Made by a program: the position numbers and the translations under genes
Shown here: piece by piece, positions 15,260 through 22,839 of the stretch
How the letters are laid out: every line of letters begins with the position of its first letter
How positions within the stretch are numbered: position 1 is the stretch's first letter
The notes under the pieces: model-generated
What the model saw: only the letters and a program-made list of their open reading frames with translations
Databases searched by the model: none
What the model was told of the DNA's origin: nothing
Assembly (NCBI GenBank): GCA_021648265.1
Contig: JAKITD010000026.1
Location: forward strand, 1-35,509
Source: Flavobacteriaceae bacterium
GTDB lineage: Bacteria > Bacteroidota > Bacteroidia > Flavobacteriales > Flavobacteriaceae
DNA length: 35,509 bases
Direction of reading: 5' to 3'

Positions 15260-16852
15260 CTATTGCACTACTATCTTCACATTAAATGAAGTTTCAGAAT
15301 CAGTAATATTCAGAAAATAAATACCCGTGTTTAAATGGTGATTTATTGAAATTTCTTCAGATGGATTCTGAAGTCTTTCTGAAATTATTTGCTGACCTGA
15401 AGTATTAAAAACCGAATATTGTACATTATTATACGAATGTGTGGAATTTAATTTCAAACGAATTTGCTCTCCTACTGGGTTTTTAATTAAGGTGTATTTA
15501 GTCGAAAAATCGTTTTCAGAAACACCTAATGGTTCTTGTCTAATTTCAGCCAAAGCAAAAGCAGCTTTTTGTGCGGTAATAGTCAAATGAAATTCATTAT
15601 TATTAGAAATTGAACTAGCTACAAATGGAGAATCACCCATATTTGGAGATACATACCAATCGTTTTCAGTTTCAATTGCCAAAGCGCTCATTGTTGGAAT
15701 TGAAGAAAACTCTTCTTGTTCCAAAGCAGCTAAAAACGCAATTATTGTTGGATCGGTTATTCCTTCAAGTCCAGCACTAAAACTACCCATTCCTCCAGGA
15801 GTACTATCCAATCCTGCAGTATAACTGAACGATTCTGAATCTGCACTAAAAGATGCCACTGGAAAACCAGCAAAATAAGCAGTAAAATCGGTTACATTAT
15901 TTGTTTGATTTACAGGAGGTGTAAAATGTAAAATAATATCTGCTGTAACTCCGCCACCTAAATCCAAAGTCGTATCTATTATTTGTAAACCTGGTGTTCC
16001 AATGGTTGTTCCATTATTACTTCCGTTTACTAAAGAAACATTTCTAACATTTTGAGGAAAACCTAAATTATCTAATTCTGTTTGAAAAGCATTTCTAAAG
16101 CCTGGTGCACCTGTTGGTAATAAAATACTTGGATCTTGTTCGAAATCAGATCCATTTGCTAAATGAGCCAAATAATGATCAATAAGCATTTCTTTTGAAG
16201 CTGGGCTATTTAAAACACTTTCAACAATTAAATCTGCTTCTGCATTATTCTGTTCTTTTCCAAAATAATTTAATAAATACTGAAAACTAACTGGAGAATT
16301 GGCTCCTAAATGAGGAGAATCAAACGAAATAAACAAGCGTGTTTCGTGATCCATCCCGTTCTGTTCCATATAAGATAATCCGTATTGTGAAATTAATCCA
16401 CCCATACCTAATCCAAAAACAACTAATTCTTCACTTCCTACTTTTTGGGTGTTTATCACATCAATTAATTCTCTTAATACCATTGCATTTCTTTGAATAT
16501 AATCGGCACCTCCATCAATGTCTTTTCCATCTGTTATATATTGTGGAGCGTTTAATATGATAAAATCGAACCCTTCATTACGTAATATATCTGCAATATT
16601 TCCGCCATCAAAATCTAAAACACTATAAATTCCAGCTAAATCTCTTGTATCGCCAGGATCAAAATCATCTACTAATATCACTGGTTTATCCAATACACCG
16701 TCAACATTATCTAAAAATATTTGATATTCACCTTCACCAAAATAGGCTTGTCCTTCATCATAACCCTGATATTCAACAGTTGAAGTAATTTGAATTTGAG
16801 AATACGCTTGAATTGAAATTAACGCAATAAAAAGTAAGTAGATTTTTTTCAT
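15260..16852 (-). CDS. Alpha/beta-hydrolase-fold T9SS protein with a glycine in place of the nucleophile serine
   Basis: An exported protein of 530 residues when started at the ATG at 16852 (MKKIYLLFIALISIQAYSQ signal peptide); an upstream ATG at 16876 would add eight residues. The region PVILVDDFDPGDTRDLAGIY...FDFIILNAPQY...ADYIQRNAMVLRELIDVINTQ leads to VVFGLGMGGLISQYGLSYMEQNG and TRLFISFDSPHLGAN. Together these match the lipase/PGAP1-like alpha/beta hydrolase core found in many flavobacterial T9SS proteins. The nucleophile elbow should be GxSxG but reads G-L-G-M-G. A sorting domain fills the last 85 residues. Probably membrane- or surface-directed, and catalytically altered or inactive. 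Second gene after the beta-lactamase-fold hydrolase, same strand. Confidence 0.75.
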   Translation of the reverse strand: MKKIYLLFIALISIQAYSQIQITSTVEYQGYDEGQAYFGEGEYQIFLDNVDGVLDKPVILVDDFDPGDTRDLAGIYSVLDFDGGNIADILRNEGFDFIILNAPQYITDGKDIDGGADYIQRNAMVLRELIDVINTQKVGSEELVVFGLGMGGLISQYGLSYMEQNGMDHETRLFISFDSPHLGANSPVSFQYLLNYFGKEQNNAEADLIVESVLNSPASKEMLIDHYLAHLANGSDFEQDPSILLPTGAPGFRNAFQTELDNLGFPQNVRNVSLVNGSNNGTTIGTPGLQIIDTTLDLGGGVTADIILHFTPPVNQTNNVTDFTAYFAGFPVASFSADSESFSYTAGLDSTPGGMGSFSAGLEGITDPTIIAFLAALEQEEFSSIPTMSALAIETENDWYVSPNMGDSPFVASSISNNNEFHLTITAQKAAFALAEIRQEPLGVSENDFSTKYTLIKNPVGEQIRLKLNSTHSYNNVQYSVFNTSGQQIISERLQNPSEEISINHHLNTGIYFLNITDSETSFNVKIVVQ

Positions 16853-16889
16853 AATTTTGTTTTTAATGATATGCAAGATAGTTGTTTTA

Positions 16890-18239
16890 TTAATAATCGA
16901 TGGTTGAAATGATTCCGCTTAAAAATTCATTGACATTAAAATTAGATTCTCCTTTTACTCCCGTTCTAACTACCACTAAATCTTTTGAAGGAATAATATA
17001 CACTCGTTGTCCTTGAAATCCATTTAACGAATACATATCTCTCGGAACATCAGGATATTTTCCGCCAGCATTCATCCAAAAATGTCCACCGTAAACTCCA
17101 TCAGAGCCATTAGTCGGTTTTCTGGTAAAATCTATCCAAGATGGATTTAAAATTTGTTCACCATTCCAATTACCATTGTGTAAATACAGTAAACCAAATT
17201 TTGCCCAGTCTCTTGTAGTTGCCCACGCATAAGAGCTTCCTATATAATTATCGCTAAAATCGGTTTCGATAATCATCGTATGCATTCCTATTTTATCAAT
17301 CACAGATGAATACCAATAATCTAAATATTCTTGTTGCGAATTGAATTGATTCCGAATAAAACCGCTTAATAAATTACTGGTACCACTTGAGTAATTCCAA
17401 GATTCGTTTGGCGTTCCTATTAATGGTTTAATTAATTGAGATTTAGTCATATCTTCATCTAAAAACAACATTTCTGTTACATCACAGATTTTAGTATAAT
17501 CTTCTTCCCATTCCAAACCACTATTCGTATTTACTAAATTGGCAAGGGTAATATTTTTACGATCATCACCTTCCCATTCTTTAAATAAATTTGTCTGATT
17601 CAAAGTAACTTTACCTTCTTTTTCCAAAGCACCTAAGACAGCACTTGTAATACTTTTTGCCATAGACCAACCCAACATCATTGAATTTTTGTTAAAACCG
17701 TACGTATATTGTTCGTTAACTATATGGTCTTTATATATTACAATTACCGAACGTGTTTTCTGTTCATTTGCTTCAGTATCTGTAAAAACTTTGGTCACTT
17801 TGCTTTGTAACAATGGATAATCTACATTTTTAAAAACGGTATCCTTTTCAGGTAAATTCCCCATTGGATAAGGAAGGTTTATAGGAGTTAAATCTCTGTT
17901 TGGTTTGGCATTAGAAACGTTTTCTCTTTTTTTATCTGAAGGAATTAAAACCACACCAACACCTTCTCTATTTACTGCCCAGCGTTTTTTCATTCCGAAG
18001 GCATCAGATTTGGCTGCATTTTCACCTTCTAGAAGCATCGTACTTGCCATTCCCATAGTTGGTTCTATATTGTCTTCTGCTTCAGTTTGTAATTTTTCTC
18101 TTCCTGCAATAAAGTAATGAGAAGCTACACTTTTAGCTGCAAATCCGCTAACAATATCTAATTTAGGATAGGTTGTATAAGTAAAATATCCTCCAACAAT
18201 AAGAGCGATAATAAAGGTGTACTTAAGTAGTTTTTTCAT
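16890..18239 (-). CDS. Class C beta-lactamase-fold serine hydrolase
   Basis: A 449-residue protein of the Beta-lactamase (PF00144) family, anchored or exported by an N-terminal hydrophobic segment (TFIIALIVGGYFTY). The nucleophile motif SxxK is S192-M-A-K195 in GWSMAKSITSAVLG. The second motif Tyr is Y283 in WNYSSGTSN, and GVYGGHFWMNAGG near the C-terminus stands where the KTG-like strand lies. This layout is closer to esterases such as 6-aminohexanoate-dimer hydrolase than to true AmpC enzymes, so antibiotic resistance should not be inferred. The ATG overlaps the TGA of a remnant frame (ATGA, 18236-18239), indicating former coupling to an upstream gene. The substrate is unknown. Confidence 0.88.
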   Translation of the reverse strand: MKKLLKYTFIIALIVGGYFTYTTYPKLDIVSGFAAKSVASHYFIAGREKLQTEAEDNIEPTMGMASTMLLEGENAAKSDAFGMKKRWAVNREGVGVVLIPSDKKRENVSNAKPNRDLTPINLPYPMGNLPEKDTVFKNVDYPLLQSKVTKVFTDTEANEQKTRSVIVIYKDHIVNEQYTYGFNKNSMMLGWSMAKSITSAVLGALEKEGKVTLNQTNLFKEWEGDDRKNITLANLVNTNSGLEWEEDYTKICDVTEMLFLDEDMTKSQLIKPLIGTPNESWNYSSGTSNLLSGFIRNQFNSQQEYLDYWYSSVIDKIGMHTMIIETDFSDNYIGSSYAWATTRDWAKFGLLYLHNGNWNGEQILNPSWIDFTRKPTNGSDGVYGGHFWMNAGGKYPDVPRDMYSLNGFQGQRVYIIPSKDLVVVRTGVKGESNFNVNEFLSGIISTIDY

Positions 18240-18421
18240 TTTTTTTCATTTTTTTTATATTCATATTCTATACTAATATCATCAAACATTAACACAACAC
18301 TATTCCCTTCAATTCTAAGGTTTTTGATATTAAAATCAATATCTTTTGTTATAAGAGCTTCACTATCGTTTAACGATAATCTAACCTGAGGTGAGAAAGG
18401 CGTAGATGAATAAAAAACTCT
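18236..18421 (-). pseudogene. Remnant of the gene formerly upstream of the serine hydrolase
   Basis: A minus-strand frame with no usable start reads GRVFYSSTPFSPQVRLSLNDSEALITKDIDFNIKNLRIEGNSVVLMFDDISIEYEYKKNEKK and stops at TGA overlapping the hydrolase ATG. The composition looks like a beta-rich coding tail, and the ATGA overlap is typical of coupled genes. Its 5' part is missing; the frame runs back into the uspA terminator hairpin. No family was recognised. It may be only the 3' end of a gene lost by deletion. Confidence 0.45.
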
Positions 18422-18452
18422 TCCAATTTTTTTTTTAAAAATTGGAAGAGTT
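18411..18452 (-). terminator. uspA terminator
   Basis: A perfect 16-bp stem AACTCTTCCAATTTTT (18416-18431) / AAAAATTGGAAGAGTT (18437-18452) with a T5 loop. On the minus strand a T-run follows (A-run 18412-18417 on the plus strand). It lies 36 bp past the uspA stop. Confidence 0.85.
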
Positions 18453-18488
18453 CATTTTTTAAGGTTTAACAAAAACAAACAGTTGATT

Positions 18489-19625
18489 TTAAAAATCATA
18501 TCGCTTACGTAACTCATCTTCTATTTTCCTATCCCACAACTGTCCCATAACATCTTTAGTTAAATATTTATACTTTTTAGCTTTAATATCATCCCCTGTT
18601 TTTTTATAAACTTTTGCCAGTCCACTTAAAGCAGGTATATACATATCATTAATTTTCAGACATCTATTGAATTCATTAATTGCTTCCTCAAAATAACCAT
18701 CTTTAATTAATTGAGTTGCTGTTTCATAATAATTATGAATATCTCTAGCTCTTGATTCTATTTTTAGGTCTATCACATCTTCAGACTTTAACGTTATAAA
18801 AGAACAAGGAACCTCTCTAACTACTTTTTCTGTAACACTGCCCATAAAAAATCTACTTAAACCAGATTTACCAGTAGTACCCATCATTAATAATTCTGGT
18901 TTGTATTTTTTTATTGCTTTAAGTATTCTTTTGGCAGGATCACCGCCTTTTACTTTTACAGAGCATTCTAAATCTGTAAAATTAAAATCTGTTAAAAATT
19001 CTTCTAATTCAGCTAAATGATTTGTTTTTCTGTATTCATTTATTTCTTCCCAATTTAACTTTACTGATGGTTTAAAGGAAGTATCATAAACACTAAAAAC
19101 AATTATCTTCGCTTTTAATCGTCTTGCAATTGTACTAGCATTTTTTAAAGCTCGTTTAGATTCATCTGAAAAATCAACTGGACAAAATATTGTCTTTATT
19201 TCTGAAAAATTACCTTTTTTCACAACCCAAACTGGTTTATTACTATTCCTAATAATGGTCTCTGCTGTATTACCTAATTGAAATTTCTCATTCTTGGTTT
19301 TATTTCCAGCACCAATTAAAACTATGTTTACTTTCAAATCTTCAGAAACCTCAACAACTTTATCACTATACCTGCCAAATTCTATCAATGACTCATCAGT
19401 AAATACTCCTTTTTCTTTAATAAAATCATTTGCGATTTTTAAATGATTTTCTGCACTTTCAATAAGAAGAGATTTCGCCTTTTCGTTTTCGATATCATCA
19501 GGTAATATATGTAAAACAGTAATTTTTGATTGAAATGTTTTTGCCAAATAAATTGCATTATTCAAAACACTATCTGAGGCCTTACCAAAATCTGTTGCCA
19601 ATAATATTTTTTCTAATAATTTCAT
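18489..19625 (-). CDS. Tandem universal stress protein with TPR tail
   Basis: A 378-residue cytoplasmic protein with two UspA domains (about 1-145 and 146-282). The first begins MKLLEKILLATDFGKASDSVLNNA and has the nucleotide-loop GAGNKTKNEKFQLGNTAE. The second begins IKTIFCPVDFSDESKRALKNA and has the clearer ATP-binding signature GTTGKSGLSRFFMGSVTEKVV (G-2x-G-9x-G-S/T). Residues about 290-365 look like two tetratricopeptide helices (YYETATQLIKDGYFEEAINEFNRCLKINDMYIPALSGLAKVYKKTGD), an unusual addition that could mediate protein contacts. USPs sense ATP/energy state under stress. Single gene with its own terminator. Confidence 0.9.
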   Translation of the reverse strand: MKLLEKILLATDFGKASDSVLNNAIYLAKTFQSKITVLHILPDDIENEKAKSLLIESAENHLKIANDFIKEKGVFTDESLIEFGRYSDKVVEVSEDLKVNIVLIGAGNKTKNEKFQLGNTAETIIRNSNKPVWVVKKGNFSEIKTIFCPVDFSDESKRALKNASTIARRLKAKIIVFSVYDTSFKPSVKLNWEEINEYRKTNHLAELEEFLTDFNFTDLECSVKVKGGDPAKRILKAIKKYKPELLMMGTTGKSGLSRFFMGSVTEKVVREVPCSFITLKSEDVIDLKIESRARDIHNYYETATQLIKDGYFEEAINEFNRCLKINDMYIPALSGLAKVYKKTGDDIKAKKYKYLTKDVMGQLWDRKIEDELRKRYDF

Positions 19626-19778
19626 AATATCATATTTAGATAAATTAATGTCTTTTTATAGTTCTTCAAACACTTAACTAACGAGGTTTTAACGCGCTAA
19701 TACCATACGCTAATATAATAATTTTTGCCTAAAAAAGAAGTAATTAAAGGCTAAAATACCGTTAAAAACAGTGGACTA

Positions 19779-19871
19779 TTATAATTCTCCGTTCATCAAT
19801 TTTTGATAATATTCCAAGTGTTTTGCAATATAAAATCCATCTACCAACGCATGATGCATAAATAGCAACAT
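19779..19871 (-). pseudogene. Chloramphenicol-acetyltransferase-like C-terminal remnant
   Basis: Thirty codons on the minus strand read MLLFMHHALVDGFYIAKHLEYYQKLMNGEL-stop. The segment HHALVDGFYIAKHLEYYQ matches the catalytic HHxxxDG motif and following helix of the trimeric chloramphenicol acetyltransferase (CatA-like) family, which sits close to the C-terminus. Everything upstream of the motif is gone; an in-frame TGA lies immediately before. It is a fossil of an acetyltransferase gene between uspA and the formate dehydrogenase operon. Confidence 0.7.
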
Positions 19872-19914
19872 TCATTTAATGTTTTTTTCGTTTCTAAGTG
19901 GATTTATCAAAATA

Positions 19915-22641
19915 CTAAACCAATTCTTTTTTATATTTTCTTTTACTTTTTCTTATTCTTACAGCAACTACTTTATATTCAGGACATTTTGCTTCGCTAT
20001 CGTGAACATCACCGGTAATATTATTAATCATAATATCTGGAAAATGAAATGTGGTGCTTATTATTCCTTGCTTAACCTCGTCTGTAATTTTTGCCTTTAC
20101 ATCTACTTTTCCACGAGGAGATTCTATGCAAACAAAATCACCTTCATTTATAAGTTTGTCCTTTGCATCTTGTGGATTAATTAATAAATAATCATCCTGT
20201 AAAATCTGTTCATTTGCTGTTCTTCTGGTCATTGCACCACAATTATAATGTTCTAATTCCCGATTGGTGGTCAAAATAAACGGATAGTCTTTTGCGTGCG
20301 ATACGAGTTCTTGAGTTTCTTCCCAAGCGTGAAATTCAAAATAACCCTTTCCTCTTGAAAAGTTTTCTTTATGAAGGATTTGGGTTTCAGTTCCGTCTTT
20401 AGCAACAGGCCATTGCATTCCGTTTTTACCTAATTTATCCCAAGTAATTCCTGCGAAGAAAGGAACAATTTGTGAAATTTCTTCCAACATTCCGTTTGGA
20501 GTATAATCGGGTTGAGCATAGCCCATTTTGTTCATTATATCTACAATAATTTGCCCATCGGCTTTAGCTCCTGGTCTAGCTTCAACAACTTGCCGAACCG
20601 CTTGTACTCTTCGTTCTCCATTGGTAAATGTTCCGCTTTTTTCAAGGAAAGAAGCTCCTGGTAAAATAACATCTGCATATTTTGCGGTTTCGGTCATAAA
20701 TAATTCCTGTACAATCAACAAATCAGTTGCTTCTAATGCTTTGATTACTTTTTTTGTATTCGGATCAGTTTGTACAATATCTTCTCCTATTACCCATAAT
20801 GCTCTTAGCTTTCCGTCGAGGGCTGCATCAAACATTTCAGGAATTTTATATCCTATTTCTTTAGGTACATCAACTCCATAAAAAGCTTTGTACTTTTTAT
20901 TTACTTCTTCGTTGGTAATATCTAAATATCCAGCTCCTTGATGTGGCTGAACGCCCATATCTGCTGAACCTTGCACGTTGTTTTGTCCTCGTAACGGATT
21001 TACACCAACTCCTCTTCTACCTATATTTCCAGTAATTAATGCTAAATCAGCAATCTGAACTACCGTAAATGTTCCTTGTGAATGTTCCGTAACTCCCAAT
21101 CCGTGAAAAGACATTGCATTTGGTGCCGAAGCATACGCCATCGCTGCTTCACATACTAAGTTACGATCTACTCCTGAAACTTTTTCTAATTTATCTATAT
21201 CTATATTTAAGATTTCTTTCTTAAATTCTTCAAATCCTTCGGTTCTATTTTTAATAAATTCTGAATCTACCAACCCTTCCGTAATAATATAATAAAACAT
21301 CATATTCAATACCGCAACATTGGTTCCTGGGCGTAATGCTAAATGAAAATCAGCATATTTCGCCATTTCAGTACGACGAGGATCTATCACAATCGAAACA
21401 TTATCCTGTTTCATTGCAAATTGTTTCAACTTCGCTCCTGTTACTGGATGAGCATCGGTTGGATTGGCTCCTATAACCAAAATACAATTGGTATCCTTTA
21501 TATCGTCTATAGAATTTGTTGCAGCTCCCGTCCCAAAGGTAGTTTGCATTCCCAGAGCAGTTGGCGAATGGCAAACACGCGCACAACCGTCAATATTATT
21601 GGTTCCGATGACTGCTCTTATAAACTTTTGCATCAAATAATTTTCCTCGTTTGTACATCTTGCTGAAGAAATCGCAGCTATAGAATCAGGTCCAAATTCT
21701 GTTTTATAGGAATTTAATTTTGTTGCAATATAATCGTAGGCTTCCTCCCAAGAAACTTTTTCAAATGCTCCGTTTCTTTTAATCATTGGCGAATCCAAAC
21801 GATCAGGATGGTTATAAAACTTGAAGGCATAGCGTCCTTTTAAACAAGTATGGCCTTGGTTTACTTCGGCATCAAAAGGTGCGGTAATACTTAGTATTTC
21901 TCCGTTTGAAGTGGCAACATCAAGGTTACAACCTACGCCACAATACGTACAAATAGTACGAGTGGCATCGGTTGCTTTAATTGCTTTCGACTGAAATATA
22001 TCTGAAATTGCCGAAGTTGGACAAGCCTGCGAACAAGCACCACAGCTCACACAGTCTGAATCCATAAACGATTCGTCCAATCCTTTTATAATATGCGTAT
22101 CGAAACCACGACCTGCCATACTTAATACAAACTGACCTTGAACCTCATCACATGCACGAACACAACGATAACAATTAATACATTTTGATAAATCTGAAGT
22201 CATATAAGGATGACTTAAATCCTTTAATCGATACAAATGATCGTCACCTTTTGGATACCGAACTTCTCTAATTCCAACTTGAGCGGCAACAGTTTGTAAT
22301 TCACAATTTCCGTTGACTTCACAGGTTAAACAATCTAATGGATGATCGGTTAATACTAACTCTATAATGTTTTTCCGAAGCTCTTTAATTGCTTCCGAAG
22401 AGGGATAAATATATTGTCCTTCAGCAACAGGAGTATGACAAGAAGCCATCGTTTTAGTATGTCCGTTTTCTTGTAAAGCAATTTCAACACTACAAACTCT
22501 ACAGGACCCAAAAGGATCTAAATTTGGTGCATCGCATAAGGTTGGAACAAGATTTTCTTCCTTATATCTTTTAATGAAATTGAGGACGGTTTCTCCTTCT
22601 ACAATTTCGAACGGTTGGTTATCTATGTATGCTGTTTTCAT
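19915..22641 (-). CDS. fdhF: NAD-type formate dehydrogenase, molybdopterin catalytic (alpha) subunit
   Basis: A 908-residue cytoplasmic Mo(W)-bisMGD enzyme subunit oxidising formate to CO2. It has an N-terminal [2Fe-2S] ferredoxin domain (Cys36, 47, 50, 68) and a NuoG-like His-Cys3 cluster (His100, Cys104, 107, 113). Two 4Fe-4S clusters follow (Cys154/157/160/164 and Cys197/200/203/207). The Mo domain has its own 4Fe-4S motif (Cys231, 234, 238, 266). The Mo-ligating residue is Cys357 in ARVCHSPTAL, so this is the cysteine, not the selenocysteine, form. The C-terminal molydop-binding domain starts near YPFILTTNRELEHYNCGAMTRRT. Domain order matches the soluble FdsA type. Last gene after fdhD and the diaphorase subunit, about 200 bp downstream of the latter. 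Confidence 0.95.
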   Translation of the reverse strand: MKTAYIDNQPFEIVEGETVLNFIKRYKEENLVPTLCDAPNLDPFGSCRVCSVEIALQENGHTKTMASCHTPVAEGQYIYPSSEAIKELRKNIIELVLTDHPLDCLTCEVNGNCELQTVAAQVGIREVRYPKGDDHLYRLKDLSHPYMTSDLSKCINCYRCVRACDEVQGQFVLSMAGRGFDTHIIKGLDESFMDSDCVSCGACSQACPTSAISDIFQSKAIKATDATRTICTYCGVGCNLDVATSNGEILSITAPFDAEVNQGHTCLKGRYAFKFYNHPDRLDSPMIKRNGAFEKVSWEEAYDYIATKLNSYKTEFGPDSIAAISSARCTNEENYLMQKFIRAVIGTNNIDGCARVCHSPTALGMQTTFGTGAATNSIDDIKDTNCILVIGANPTDAHPVTGAKLKQFAMKQDNVSIVIDPRRTEMAKYADFHLALRPGTNVAVLNMMFYYIITEGLVDSEFIKNRTEGFEEFKKEILNIDIDKLEKVSGVDRNLVCEAAMAYASAPNAMSFHGLGVTEHSQGTFTVVQIADLALITGNIGRRGVGVNPLRGQNNVQGSADMGVQPHQGAGYLDITNEEVNKKYKAFYGVDVPKEIGYKIPEMFDAALDGKLRALWVIGEDIVQTDPNTKKVIKALEATDLLIVQELFMTETAKYADVILPGASFLEKSGTFTNGERRVQAVRQVVEARPGAKADGQIIVDIMNKMGYAQPDYTPNGMLEEISQIVPFFAGITWDKLGKNGMQWPVAKDGTETQILHKENFSRGKGYFEFHAWEETQELVSHAKDYPFILTTNRELEHYNCGAMTRRTANEQILQDDYLLINPQDAKDKLINEGDFVCIESPRGKVDVKAKITDEVKQGIISTTFHFPDIMINNITGDVHDSEAKCPEYKVVAVRIRKSKRKYKKELV

Positions 22642-22660
22642 TTTTTAATTTTTTATATCC

Positions 22661-22835
22661 CGCAGATCTCGCAGATATTCGCAGATTTTATTCTTTTCTC
22701 TTTTTTCTCGTAAAGCCGCAGCTGCAAAGATTTTAATTATTACCCCTAATTTCACTATTATAGACAATTTATAACTCTGCATTCATAACTCATAACTCTG
22801 CACTTTCTCTTCTCTCTATTCTTTTCTCTCTTCTC
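22661..22835. repeat. Phrase-repeat spacer inside the formate dehydrogenase cluster
   Basis: Three copies of CGCAGAT at 22661, 22670 and 22680 are followed by a pair of ATAACTCTGCA-like words (about 22771-22802) with TCATAACTC between them. A C/T-rich run of TCTCTT/TCTCTC words then fills 22804-22835. It is non-coding and lies between the diaphorase subunit and the catalytic subunit. No terminator or promoter consensus was seen in it. Confidence 0.6.
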
Positions 22836-22839
22836 TACA

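Noticed and set aside
16890-18239. Beta-lactam resistance gene
   Set aside because: The fold is class C-like, but the YSS motif and the absence of a clear KTG box fit esterase-type relatives better.
20528-21666. Selenocysteine in the formate dehydrogenase
   Set aside because: The Mo-ligand position is Cys357 (ARVCHSP) and no in-frame TGA occurs.
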